The notes under the pieces are model-generated. The model had not been told where the DNA came from. It saw only the letters and a program-made list of their open reading frames with translations, and made no database searches. 26,855 bases of DNA from Synechococcales cyanobacterium PMM_0073 (GTDB lineage Bacteria; Cyanobacteriota; Cyanobacteriia; Elainellales; Elainellaceae), in assembly GCA_949127695.1 (NCBI GenBank), contig CASBQH010000210.1, positions 1-26,855 of the forward strand, in the 5' to 3' direction. This document shows positions 1-6,916 of this stretch, piece after piece; position 1 is the first letter of the stretch, and every line of letters begins with the position of its first letter. The position numbers and the translations under genes are program-made.

Positions 1-1
1 C

Positions 2-334
2 GACTGGAGCGGTTTTCCGCTGGCCAACGCCCTCAAAAAAATCGTCAAGAAAGAGTCGCGCAACGTGATTGAAACTGGCGAAATTATCACCGTGCAGCGC
101 CAGACTGCCCGGATTGTCTGGACGCAGATCAAGTTCATTGACACCCAGGAAGATCGCCCTGCCTATTCCCGCATCTGCATTGGCCTCGGCTCAAACGTGC
201 AGTGCCTGATTACGCTTGACTATTGGGTGGATGATGCCGAACGCCTGACGCCAGTTTGGGATGAGGCGCTGCGTTCGCTGACTCTGGGGCTATTTATTAG
301 CGACCCGACCACGGGCAACGCGATGCCGGACTAA
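2..334 (+). CDS. 3' end of an unidentified protein (5' truncated by window edge)
   Basis: An open frame runs from the first complete codon to a TAA at 332-334, about 110 residues, and continues upstream of the window, so the apparent ATG at 65 is internal or uncertain. The visible part alternates beta-like segments (EIITVQRQTARIVWTQIKF; SRICIGLGSNVQCLITLDYW) and a final helix with VWDEALRSLTLG. This pattern loosely resembles small alpha/beta single-domain proteins of the PsbP/DUF1795 type, but no diagnostic motif is visible, so no function is given. Codon usage and GC content match the neighbours. The next gene is 142 bp downstream in the same direction, separated by a tandem repeat. Confidence 0.6.
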   Translation, partial: DWSGFPLANALKKIVKKESRNVIETGEIITVQRQTARIVWTQIKFIDTQEDRPAYSRICIGLGSNVQCLITLDYWVDDAERLTPVWDEALRSLTLGLFISDPTTGNAMPD

Positions 335-382
335 CTGGCACTTAAAAGCCATTCAGGACAGATCTGAAGCGCTATTCTGAGT

Positions 383-430
383 TATGGCTGTTCCCGACAT
401 CTATGGCTGTTCCCAACATCTATGGCTGCT
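383..430. repeat. 19-bp tandem repeat, about 2.5 copies
   Basis: Units at 383-401 and 402-420 read TATGGCTGTTCCCRACATC and differ at one base; a third partial copy (421-430) starts TATGGCTGCT. The array lies in the gap between the partial gene and the histidine kinase, 47 bp before the kinase ATG. It is not a CRISPR because there are no spacers. It looks like a recent slippage duplication; a regulatory role is possible but unproven. Confidence 0.75.
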
Positions 431-476
431 AACGACCGCTGAGTCTGATGGAATTTGAAGCCGAGGCGTTCCCCCC

Positions 477-2588
477 ATGCCCCCGCCGCGCCGATTGCCC
501 CAGTTCGTCTCCAAGCTGCCGCTCCAGGCGGTGCTAATTCTGCCGTTTGTGCTGCAAATTTTGCTGGTGGCAGGGCTAATTGGGCTGCTGTCGTTTTGGA
601 ATGGCGAACGGGCAGTCAAGTCGCTGGCCATGCAGCTAGAAGGCGAGATCGGGGCGCGGGTGGTGCAGACCTTAGAAACCTATTTGAAAATGCCGCAGTT
701 GGCCAATCAGGCGAATGCTGACGCGGTGCGACAAGGGCTGATCGAGCTAAATGACCTAGAAGCAGTGCAAACCCAGCTCTGGAAACAGTTTCACCAGTTT
801 AGCGACCAGTTTCAGCCTGCTCAATCTCCGGCCAGCTCTGAAACTGCGCTGAGTCAGCAGCCTGACGATATTTCGGTCTTGGCGATTGGCACTGAGCAAG
901 GCAGCTATGCCGACGTGGGCTATTACCCCACTAACGGCAAGCTGACCCGTGGACGACTAGATCGCAGCCAAGACGAAACGCTGCGGATCTGGCAGGTAGA
1001 CCAGTGGGGCAACCCCAAAGCCCTAGAAGACGAAATTACGCCCTACGATCCTAGAAGCCGCGATTGGTACAAGCGAGCCGTCCAGGCTGGGCGCTTGGTC
1101 TGGGTTGGCCCCTACAGCACGGTTAGCCCCATTAATGATCTGGTGATCTCGGCAGATCAGCCGCTGTTTGATCGGCAGGGCAATCTGGTGGGCGTGGCTG
1201 ACGCGACGCTGAGCCTACGCGATATCAGCAAGTTTTTGGCCAGCCTGCGGGTGGGACAGTCAGGGCAAGTGTTTGTGATGGAGCTAGATGGCAAGCTGTT
1301 GGCCACTTCAACCCAGGAGCAGCCGTTTGTTGTCACAGGCGAAACGATTGAGAGCCGCAGAGCGCTGGAGAGCAGTGACCTGATCACCCGCGAGACAGCC
1401 AGATATCTGCGCCAGAAATTTGGCAGCTTTGACCAGATTGGCTACGGCCAGCAGCAGCAGCTCCGGCAGCTAGACTTTCCAGCTTCCAACGGGCATCGGC
1501 AGTTTGTGCGGGTCGAGTCATTTCGGCCTCAGCGGCATCCCGGTCTAGACTGGCTGGTAGTAATTGCCGTGCCTGCGGATGATTTTATGAGCCAGATTCG
1601 GGAGAATACGCAGGTTACAACGCTGCTTTGCCTGCTGGGCGTGCTGGGGGCAATTGGCTCAGGCGTGGTGGCGGGGCGCTGGCTGACTCGTCCCCTGGTA
1701 CAGCTGGGGCGAGCGGCTGACGCAATGGCGCAGGGCGACTGGGATCGCCCGGTGACAATTCAGCGCTCCGGTGAGCTGGGGCTGCTGGTGAATGCCTTTA
1801 ACCATATGCGCGAGGAGTTGCGCCAGTCACAGCTCCAGCTGCAAGAATATTCGCATGGGCTGGAGCAGAAAAACGAGCAGCTAGAAACGCTGGAAACCGA
1901 GCTGCGCCGCCAGCTGAATTTATTTCTACATGCCGTCTCGCATGACCTGCGAAATCCGGTCTTGGGTATGTCGATGGTGCTGAACAACCTCAGCGGCCAG
2001 ACGGGTGACGAAATTACGCTGTCGCGCCCGGTGCTGGAACGAATGCAGGAGAGCAGCAAACATCAGCTGGAGCTGATTAACTCGCTAATTGACACCCATG
2101 CAGGCGAAATCTGGGGGATCTCGCTGCACCCGCAGTCTGTCTCGCTACGTCGCCTGAGTGAGCGGGCGGTGGCTGATTTGCAGCCGATGATGGAGAAAGC
2201 GCAGACAAATTTGGTGAACTTAATCGACCCAAAGCTGCAAGCCCAGGTTGATCCACTCCAGCTGGGGCGGGTTTATCAAAACCTGCTGGCCAATGCTCTA
2301 AAGCATAATCCGGCGGGCTTAACCGTGACGCTAGCGGCGCATCAGGAGCAGCATCAATCTGACTGGCTTTACTGCCAGGTGATAGACGACGGCACAGGCA
2401 TTGAGCCTGACCAGTGTAACCGCCTGTTTGACCCCTACTTCCGGGGCAGCACCAGACCCAAGTCGCTGGGGCTAGGGCTAGGGCTTTATCTCTGCCAGCA
2501 GATTGTGCAGGCGCATGGCGGCGAAATTGGCGTTAAAAGCCAGCCTGGAGCCGGGACAACATTTTGGTTTACGCTGCCGAGAGGCTGA
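477..2588 (+). CDS. Membrane sensor histidine kinase (dCache-HAMP-HisKA-HATPase)
   Basis: A 703-residue class I sensor kinase that autophosphorylates in response to an extracytoplasmic ligand. Residues 15-40 form the first membrane helix. Residues about 45-370 are the periplasmic sensor, with the dCache hallmark DPRSRDWYKRA (191-201) and a WVGPYSTV strand near 209. The second helix is about 380-402, followed by a HAMP linker (402-455, starting RWLTRPL) and a short coiled coil. The H-box HAVSHDLRNPV places the phosphoacceptor at His489. The N-box has Asn606 (LLANALKHN), G1 is DDGTGIEP (637-644), the F-box is LFDPYF and G2 is GLGLGLYL (665-672). No receiver domain and no response regulator gene is adjacent, so its partner is encoded elsewhere. 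Ligand unknown; dCache domains commonly bind amino acids or other small metabolites. The ATG at 477 has no strong ribosome site and follows a run of C, so the exact start is not certain. Confidence 0.93.
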   Translation: MPPPRRLPQFVSKLPLQAVLILPFVLQILLVAGLIGLLSFWNGERAVKSLAMQLEGEIGARVVQTLETYLKMPQLANQANADAVRQGLIELNDLEAVQTQLWKQFHQFSDQFQPAQSPASSETALSQQPDDISVLAIGTEQGSYADVGYYPTNGKLTRGRLDRSQDETLRIWQVDQWGNPKALEDEITPYDPRSRDWYKRAVQAGRLVWVGPYSTVSPINDLVISADQPLFDRQGNLVGVADATLSLRDISKFLASLRVGQSGQVFVMELDGKLLATSTQEQPFVVTGETIESRRALESSDLITRETARYLRQKFGSFDQIGYGQQQQLRQLDFPASNGHRQFVRVESFRPQRHPGLDWLVVIAVPADDFMSQIRENTQVTTLLCLLGVLGAIGSGVVAGRWLTRPLVQLGRAADAMAQGDWDRPVTIQRSGELGLLVNAFNHMREELRQSQLQLQEYSHGLEQKNEQLETLETELRRQLNLFLHAVSHDLRNPVLGMSMVLNNLSGQTGDEITLSRPVLERMQESSKHQLELINSLIDTHAGEIWGISLHPQSVSLRRLSERAVADLQPMMEKAQTNLVNLIDPKLQAQVDPLQLGRVYQNLLANALKHNPAGLTVTLAAHQEQHQSDWLYCQVIDDGTGIEPDQCNRLFDPYFRGSTRPKSLGLGLGLYLCQQIVQAHGGEIGVKSQPGAGTTFWFTLPRG

Positions 2589-2669
2589 TTCGCTCTCGTA
2601 TAGCCAGAGCTGAGGATTATACTAGGCTCTAAAATAGAACAACGCCCTTCCAGCTTTCACAGATTTGGC

Positions 2670-3674
2670 ATGACTGACCGCGTTCCTCTGACTCAAACTG
2701 TCACCCCTGAGCGCTGGGCTGGCCTCAGCATGAATTTTATTGATGCGGGCTATATTGGCCTGCTGGTCAAAAACGGGCAGCTGATCCGCAAGCTCGAACC
2801 GGGACGGCACTTCAGCTTTGCGCTGCCCTATCTGGAGCATTGCCAGATTGTTTTAGTCGATGGCAAAATCCGCAACCTGGAGGTAATTTCAGAAGGTGAT
2901 TTTGTCTCGCGGGATCAGTATTTGGTGAATATTTCGCTCAGCGTCATGTATCAGGTGATTGACCCGAAGCGGGTGGCGCTAGAACTCTCTGACCCGGTGG
3001 CTGCGCTGGTTAGCGCCATCAAAGATAATCTGGCGGTGGTGGTTAATCTCATGCAGCTTGATCAGCTCAACCAAACGGGACGAGTCCAGATCCGCGACTA
3101 TTTGCTCAGCCATCTCGATAGCTTTTATACGCTGGGCTTCAATCTAGATGACGTGCGGGTGAGCGACATTAGCTTCCCCAAGCGTCCCGGCGTGATCCGC
3201 CAGCTAGAAGGCTTGACGGCTAAGCAAGAGGCGGATCATGAGGCCAAGCGCCAAGCCGAAATTGCCAGCGCCGAACGCACGGTTCACTTGAATCCATTTG
3301 CCCAGCCAGCTACTCAGCCAGCTGCCCAGCCGCAAGCCGCCCGCCAGCCGCTGCCGCCTACTACTATGGCAGAGCAACCTGATTTACTCACGGTCTATTT
3401 GGTGAATCAGCAGTCGGGTGAGCTGGTGAACATTGCGGTGGATCGCTTTACAATTGGCCGCGAACCGCAGAATACGCTGATTTTGGCAGATGATCTCTGC
3501 TCGCGCCACCATGCTCAAATTGAGCGCGTTGAAGATGGCTATCAGCTGACCGATCTGGGGAGTTCCAACGGCACTTTGCTCAACGGTCAGCGGTTATTGC
3601 CACAGCAACCTGTACCGCTAGAAGCTGGCGCGCAGATTAAGATTGGCACAACCGAATGGCGCTTTGAAGCTTGA
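2670..3674 (+). CDS. SPFH/band-7-like domain protein fused to a C-terminal FHA domain
   Basis: A 334-residue two-domain protein. Residues about 20-200 resemble the SPFH/prohibitin (band 7) fold: an N-terminal GLLVKNGQLIRKLEPGRHF segment, a YLVNISLSVMYQVIDP strand typical of the family, and a charged helix EADHEAKRQAEIASAER (187-203). There is no membrane helix. Residues 205-235 are an Ala/Gln/Pro-rich linker. Residues 242-332 are a complete FHA domain: GRE (263-265), SRHHA (278-282), LGSSNGT (297-303) and NG (305-306), so all residues that contact phosphothreonine are present. FHA domains read Ser/Thr kinase output; SPFH domains oligomerise and often organise membranes. This suggests a phospho-dependent scaffold, but no kinase gene is nearby. 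A TATACT hexamer at 2618-2623 could be the -10 of its own promoter, 81 bp after the kinase stop. Confidence 0.85.
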   Translation: MTDRVPLTQTVTPERWAGLSMNFIDAGYIGLLVKNGQLIRKLEPGRHFSFALPYLEHCQIVLVDGKIRNLEVISEGDFVSRDQYLVNISLSVMYQVIDPKRVALELSDPVAALVSAIKDNLAVVVNLMQLDQLNQTGRVQIRDYLLSHLDSFYTLGFNLDDVRVSDISFPKRPGVIRQLEGLTAKQEADHEAKRQAEIASAERTVHLNPFAQPATQPAAQPQAARQPLPPTTMAEQPDLLTVYLVNQQSGELVNIAVDRFTIGREPQNTLILADDLCSRHHAQIERVEDGYQLTDLGSSNGTLLNGQRLLPQQPVPLEAGAQIKIGTTEWRFEA

Positions 3675-3779
3675 GCAGCGCTCGATTCGGCGATGCCTAG
3701 GCAGCTAGGGTAGATTGCCGCTATACTGACAGTGCCACAGTTTGTTTAGAGCGCTACTAGCCTTTGAAACAGCTGCTGA

Positions 3780-3852
3780 GGGCATGTAGCTCAGTGGATA
3801 GAGCATCAGATTCCGGTTCTGAGGGTCGGGGGTTCGAGTCCCTCCATGCTCG
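3780..3852 (+). tRNA. tRNA-Arg (anticodon CCG)
   Basis: A complete cloverleaf can be drawn. The acceptor stem is 3780-3786 with 3845-3851 (7 bp, one G-U pair) and the discriminator is G3852. The D-arm pairs GCTC 3789-3792 with GAGC 3801-3804. The anticodon arm TCAGA/TCTGA encloses TTCCGGT, giving anticodon CCG at 3813-3815, which reads the CGG arginine codon. The variable loop is 5 nt. The T-arm has the loop TTCGAGT at 3833-3839. The 3' CCA is not encoded, as is common in cyanobacteria. Confidence 0.95.
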
Positions 3853-3884
3853 TAGGTGATGAGTCAAATCTGAAAACTTTTCTG

Positions 3885-3916
3885 AATCTGCCTGTAGCGA
3901 TGCGGGCAGATTTTTG
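3885..3916 (+). terminator. Rho-independent terminator after tRNA-Arg
   Basis: AATCTGCC at 3885-3892 pairs perfectly with GGCAGATT at 3905-3912 around a 12-nt loop, followed by a T run to 3915. It lies 32 nt after the tRNA, in the right place and strand to end its transcript. Confidence 0.75.
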
Positions 3917-4040
3917 CGATCTAAGCAATGCCTATTTTTCAATGAACTTAGCCGAAATCACGCATCCGGCTACTCTGGACGGTATGATGACTCCAGATTA
4001 AGAGCAGGTTATGGAGCGATTTTAAGTTCCGGGAGTTGAG

Positions 4041-4232
4041 TTGACGGCCAGGATTCAAGTGGGTGCAAGAGTCAGAATTTTAGAACCGGACTATGTGGCT
4101 AGGAAAGCTGGCATAGTGATAAGCCAAGAACAATTAAGCGATGGCGGAACCAGCCGCCGCTGGATTATCCAGGTCGAGGCTGAAGAGATTTTGCTATCGC
4201 TTGATCCAGAGCAGTTTGTGGTGCTGAGCTAA
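4041..4232 (+). CDS. Small hypothetical protein, possible SH3/KOW-like beta barrel
   Basis: A 63-residue protein. The start is TTG at 4041, chosen because GGGAG (4031-4035) lies 5 nt upstream and no ATG exists in frame. The sequence is nearly all short beta strands with turns: VGARVRILEPDYVARKAGIV, then RRWIIQVEAEEILLSL and a final EQFVVLS. The opening G-A-R-V-R-I-L with a later G-I-V resembles KOW/SH3-like small barrels, but no specific family is recognised. Its TAA stop overlaps by 4 nt the stop of the convergent gene on the other strand. A possible TATGAT -10 lies at 3983-3988. Confidence 0.65.
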   Translation: MTARIQVGARVRILEPDYVARKAGIVISQEQLSDGGTSRRWIIQVEAEEILLSLDPEQFVVLS

Positions 4233-4492
4233 GCTTGAGGTTCTGGCGGCGGATCGCTAATGCCCAGCTCGCGCTTGCTCTGCTTCAGCTGCTTATACAG
4301 CTTTTTAATTTCCTGATAGGCCGCCTCTGGGCTAATTTTGCCGCCTGTTTCTAGGGCGCAAATATATTCAATCCGCTGCGAAAACTCTTGCAGATTGGCG
4401 TTAAATACTAGGTTTTCAGGCGTGAAATCGCCCCGGTATTTACTGCGCGGGTGTAGAAGCCTTTCTTTATCGGAATTATTAGATTCAGGCAT
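4229..4492 (-). CDS. Conserved cyanobacterial small protein (DUF7219-like, from memory)
   Basis: An 87-residue acidic/basic helical protein. After a polar N-terminus, residues about 25-75 are predicted helical and contain FNANLQEFSQRIEYICALE, then GGKISPEAAYQEIKKLYKQL, and end in a Pro-rich tail. I recall this NANLQEF...LETGGKISPEEAY pattern as a widespread cyanobacterial family without known function (DUF7219); that is memory, not a search. The ATG at 4492 has no obvious purine-rich site upstream. The gene converges on the 63-residue protein with overlapping stop codons. Confidence 0.7.
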   Translation of the reverse strand: MPESNNSDKERLLHPRSKYRGDFTPENLVFNANLQEFSQRIEYICALETGGKISPEAAYQEIKKLYKQLKQSKRELGISDPPPEPQA

Positions 4493-4568
4493 AGTTTAAA
4501 GGGAGGTCGCTATTCAACTTGATTCTACAGGGATTTTTAGCCTGCAATTGGCGAAGGACGCAACCTCC

Positions 4569-4604
4569 CAATGATAAATCCAATGATAAATCCAATGGTA
4601 AATC
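4569..4604. repeat. 12-bp tandem repeat, 3 copies, touching the stop codon of the dehydrogenase gene
   Basis: Three units CAATGATAAATC (4569-4580, 4581-4592) and CAATGGTAAATC (4593-4604) run head to tail. The last base of the array is the first base of the minus-strand stop codon of the alcohol dehydrogenase gene (4604-4606). A degenerate fourth unit (TAATGCTTTAAC) lies inside the coding end. The rest of 4493-4568 shows no gene. Confidence 0.8.
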
Positions 4605-5608
4605 TAATGCTTTAACACAATCCGGTAGCGGGCTTTACCGCTGTGCAGCCTTTCCAGCGCCTCGTTCACTTGATCAAAGTCAAAAAACTCAGTCACAGGC
4701 TCAATGCCGTGCCTTGCCGAGAATTCCAGCATTTTGCTGACGGTTGCCGGACTGCCCAGCGGACTGCCCGACACTGATTTTTGTCCCAAGATCATGGGAA
4801 ACACCGGCAGCGACAGTGGATTGGGCACAACGCCAACAAAATGCAGCCTGCCTTTGGGCTTGAGTGCGGCCATATAGGTCGCCCAGTCCAGATCGGCATT
4901 CACCGTCGAGAGAATTAGATCGAGCGTCCCTTCAATTTTTTTGACTGACTCTGGATCACGAGAATTGACGAAATGATTTGCGCCCAGCTCTTTAGCCTCA
5001 GCTTCCTTGTCGGCTGTGCTAGAGAAAGCCGTGACATCGCAGCCCCAAGCTTTCAAAAACCGCAGCGCCATATGCCCCAATCCACCAATGCCAATCACTC
5101 CCACATGATCCGTGGGGCGAATGTCAAATTGGACAATCGGGTTAAACACCGTAATGCCGCCGCAAAATAGCGGGCCAGCAGTTTCGGCATTCATGTCGGC
5201 TGGCAGCGGCGTCACCCATTCTTGATGCGCCCGCACCCGATCGGCAAAGCCACCGTAGCGCCCGACAATCGTTTGCTCAGCGGTGGGACAAAGGTTATGA
5301 TCACCCGACATGCAGGCCGTGCAATGCATACAGGAGTCAGAAAACCAGCCCAGTCCGACCCGCTGACCAACTTCGAGCGTTGTGACGCCCTCGCCCACTG
5401 CGGCAATCGTACCCACGACCTCATGCCCCGGCACAAACGGATATTCGGTAATGCCCCAGTCGTTATTCAGCATACTTAAGTCGCTGTGGCACAGGCCACA
5501 ATATTCGACCTGAATCTCCACTTCTTCGCGCTTCAGCGCCCCCGGCTCATATTCAAATGGCTTCAACGCTGCGCCCGGAGCGTCGGCTGCATAGGCTTTA
5601 ATCGGCAT
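4604..5608 (-). CDS. adhA: Zinc-dependent NAD(P)-dependent medium-chain alcohol dehydrogenase
   Basis: A 334-residue cytosolic medium-chain dehydrogenase interconverting aldehydes and alcohols. I chose ATG 5608 rather than the upstream ATG at 5629 because AGGAG lies 6 nt before it and the protein then starts MPIKAYAA, as in relatives. Catalytic zinc ligands are visible: Cys40 (CGLCHSD), His62-Glu63 (PGHEVVG) and Cys149 (GPLFCGG). The structural-zinc cysteines are 93, 96, 99 and 107. The Rossmann motif is GIGGLGHMAL (173-182). The sequence closely follows, from memory, Synechocystis Slr1192 (AdhA) and the cinnamyl-alcohol/YahK-type aldehyde reductases that prefer NADPH; substrate is inferred broadly as medium or aromatic aldehydes. 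It appears monocistronic: a terminator-like hairpin lies 100 bp upstream and a tandem repeat directly downstream. Confidence 0.93.
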   Translation of the reverse strand: MPIKAYAADAPGAALKPFEYEPGALKREEVEIQVEYCGLCHSDLSMLNNDWGITEYPFVPGHEVVGTIAAVGEGVTTLEVGQRVGLGWFSDSCMHCTACMSGDHNLCPTAEQTIVGRYGGFADRVRAHQEWVTPLPADMNAETAGPLFCGGITVFNPIVQFDIRPTDHVGVIGIGGLGHMALRFLKAWGCDVTAFSSTADKEAEAKELGANHFVNSRDPESVKKIEGTLDLILSTVNADLDWATYMAALKPKGRLHFVGVVPNPLSLPVFPMILGQKSVSGSPLGSPATVSKMLEFSARHGIEPVTEFFDFDQVNEALERLHSGKARYRIVLKH

Positions 5609-5647
5609 AGGAATCTCCTGTAAGGGCATATCTGCTGCTATGTTTTG

Positions 5648-5659
5648 ATCTGAACAGAT
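5648..5659. promoter_or_regulatory. 12-bp inverted repeat ahead of the alcohol dehydrogenase gene
   Basis: ATCTG-AA-CAGAT is a near-perfect palindrome 40-51 bp upstream of the chosen ATG. A minus-strand TATAGA (5673-5678) could be a -10, which would put the palindrome just after the transcription start, a common place for a repressor. No -35 of good quality was found, so this is tentative. Confidence 0.3.
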
Positions 5660-5710
5660 ATTCAGGCTTTAGTCTATAGTGCCTATCCTGCAAAAAACAA
5701 GTAGCCATAG

Positions 5711-5743
5711 AAAAAGAGGCGACCTGAAATCAGATCCCCTCTT
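5711..5743 (-). terminator. Terminator-like hairpin on the minus strand
   Basis: On the minus strand AAGAGG (5743-5738) pairs with CCTCTT (5719-5714); inside, GATCTG pairs with CAGGTC (one U-G pair) around ATTT, followed by a T run (5715-5711). It ends the structured region and precedes adhA by about 100 bp, so it would insulate that gene from tenA. Confidence 0.65.
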
Positions 5744-6148
5744 GGTCATGAAAATTATCGGGACAAGATATAAAAGTGCCTGATTCGCACATGATCCGCA
5801 GATGTCCACAACCTCTGGCCGCTCTGATGGAGGGTTTCGCCTCCCGTTGGTTGTAATAAAGTGGAGGACGCGATAAAAACTCCACAGCCATCTAGGTTCG
5901 TAGTCGGTTAGCAAACGGCAAATGAGTGATCAATCCCATCAAATCCGCTCTCTAAGCCGTTCAGCTTCGCACTGTCTGCATCTCTGACATCGCTCTCCTT
6001 CGAGACACAGCAAGGGATCACAGCGGTATAACATCCTTCCCAGTGCGCTTTGCTATGTTTCTAATCTATCAGGCTGCTCAGGTCACATCGCCTATCTGGA
6101 GGCGTAACCTGGCTTCCCTCCGCAGGCAGGCTCTGTTCCCAGCTGATC
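5711..6148 (-). ncRNA. Candidate large structured RNA or mobile-element RNA remnant between tenA and adhA
   Basis: No convincing gene fits this stretch, yet the minus strand folds into many stems: 6140-6147 with 6068-6076; inside it 6107-6111 with 6079-6083, enclosing 6100-6104 with 6089-6093; 6050-6054 with 6009-6013, enclosing 6033-6038 with 6012-6018; 5956-5962 with 5913-5919; 5880-5885 with 5861-5866; 5849-5854 with 5808-5813, enclosing 5840-5844 with 5829-5833; 5787-5790 with 5776-5779; and a final terminator hairpin. At least two stems contain pairs that are G-U on the minus strand but C-A mismatches on the plus strand, which favours minus-strand transcription. It could be a 3' UTR of tenA, a separate RNA, or an ORF-less relic of an IS200/IS605- or HEARO-type element whose RNA part remains. 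RNase P, tmRNA, SRP and TPP-riboswitch signatures were not seen. Confidence 0.4.
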
Positions 6149-6170
6149 CCCGTCTTCTGTGTGAGTTGGC

Positions 6171-6821
6171 TCAGGGCGCAATCTGCCATGCTGCCTCAAA
6201 AAAATCTAGCTCGCACTGCATGGCATAGCGATAGGTAGACTGCACCAGCGGCGACGGGCTGGCATAGCGCTGCGCCAGATCGGCCAGCTGCTCGGCCAAT
6301 GGCTCAAACTGCGGACTGCTATAGGTACGAATCCAGTCGCTGTAGGAATGATCTGGAATCTCAGGTTTGGCGAGTTCCTGCCCCAAAAACGCATAGAGCC
6401 GCATACAGGGCAGCATCGCCACCGCCGTAATCCCGACTTCCTGACTCCAGGCAGTTGCTAACAAAAAGTCGGTGTAGCGACGGGTGGCGGCTCCCGGCTC
6501 GACGCGATCTAGATCTACATGCCATTCGGCGGCATAGCTCTGGTGCAGCGTTAGCTCTTGCAGGACGCCGCCTGCTAGTTGGTGAAAGGTATTAAAGCCC
6601 TGCCAGTCTGCTACTTTGGCCGCAGCAATGCTGTAGGCACGCGCAAAGGCTTCTAAGAAAAAAGCATCCTGCCCGACATAGTAGGCAAACTGGGCTTTGG
6701 GCAAGCTGCCATTGCCAATTCCCTGCACAAACGGATGCTCTAGACAGGCCAAAGCTAGATCCTGATGCGTTTGCCAGAGGCTGGCTGCGAGCGGCGTTGG
6801 ATTGGATATTGGGTCAGACAT
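6171..6821 (-). CDS. tenA: TenA family thiamine-salvage protein (aminopyrimidine aminohydrolase/thiaminase II)
   Basis: A 216-residue all-helical cytosolic enzyme. TenA hydrolyses aminopyrimidine breakdown products of thiamine so that HMP can be reused. I start at ATG 6821 (MSDP); the four-codon extension begins with TTG and is unlikely. Family landmarks are visible: FAYYVGQDAFFLEAFARA (45-62) in the substrate pocket, the nucleophile in MLPCMRLY (Cys139), and the C-terminal acid in QCELDFFE (Glu204). Having the Cys places it in the TenA_C-type group. The length is typical (about 215-240). The start codon lies only about 24 nt after the prk terminator hairpin and T run on the same strand, so it is either read through from prk or transcribed from a promoter overlapping that hairpin. 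No THI-box riboswitch is present. Confidence 0.92.
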   Translation of the reverse strand: MSDPISNPTPLAASLWQTHQDLALACLEHPFVQGIGNGSLPKAQFAYYVGQDAFFLEAFARAYSIAAAKVADWQGFNTFHQLAGGVLQELTLHQSYAAEWHVDLDRVEPGAATRRYTDFLLATAWSQEVGITAVAMLPCMRLYAFLGQELAKPEIPDHSYSDWIRTYSSPQFEPLAEQLADLAQRYASPSPLVQSTYRYAMQCELDFFEAAWQIAP

Positions 6822-6844
6822 GTTTTTGTCCAAAAGTATTCATC

Positions 6845-6869
6845 AAAAAGGGGCGCTATGACACGCCCC
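6845..6869 (-). terminator. Terminator of prk
   Basis: On the minus strand GGGGCG (6869-6864) pairs with CGCCCC (6855-6850) around an 8-nt loop, followed by a T run (6849-6845). It lies 48 bp after the prk stop and 24 bp before the tenA ATG. Confidence 0.8.
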
Positions 6870-6916
6870 AGTTGATTTAGATCAGCATTTGACTGACTGT
6901 AAGCTACGGAATACAG

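Noticed and set aside
3757..3942. 61-codon minus-strand frame across the tRNA (RDSNPRPSEPES...)
   Set aside because: It is the antisense of tRNA-Arg, a well-known source of false proteins.
3780..4040. Integration site at tRNA-Arg
   Set aside because: No integrase, no repeated tRNA 3' end downstream, and flanking genes look native.
5669..5914. 81-codon minus-strand frame upstream of adhA
   Set aside because: It has no ribosome site or recognisable domain, runs through the paired stems and terminator hairpin, and is better explained as noncoding.
6822..6916. TPP riboswitch before tenA
   Set aside because: No THI-box core (CTGAGA, ACCTGA, GGATAATGCCAGCG) is present; only the prk terminator hairpin is seen.
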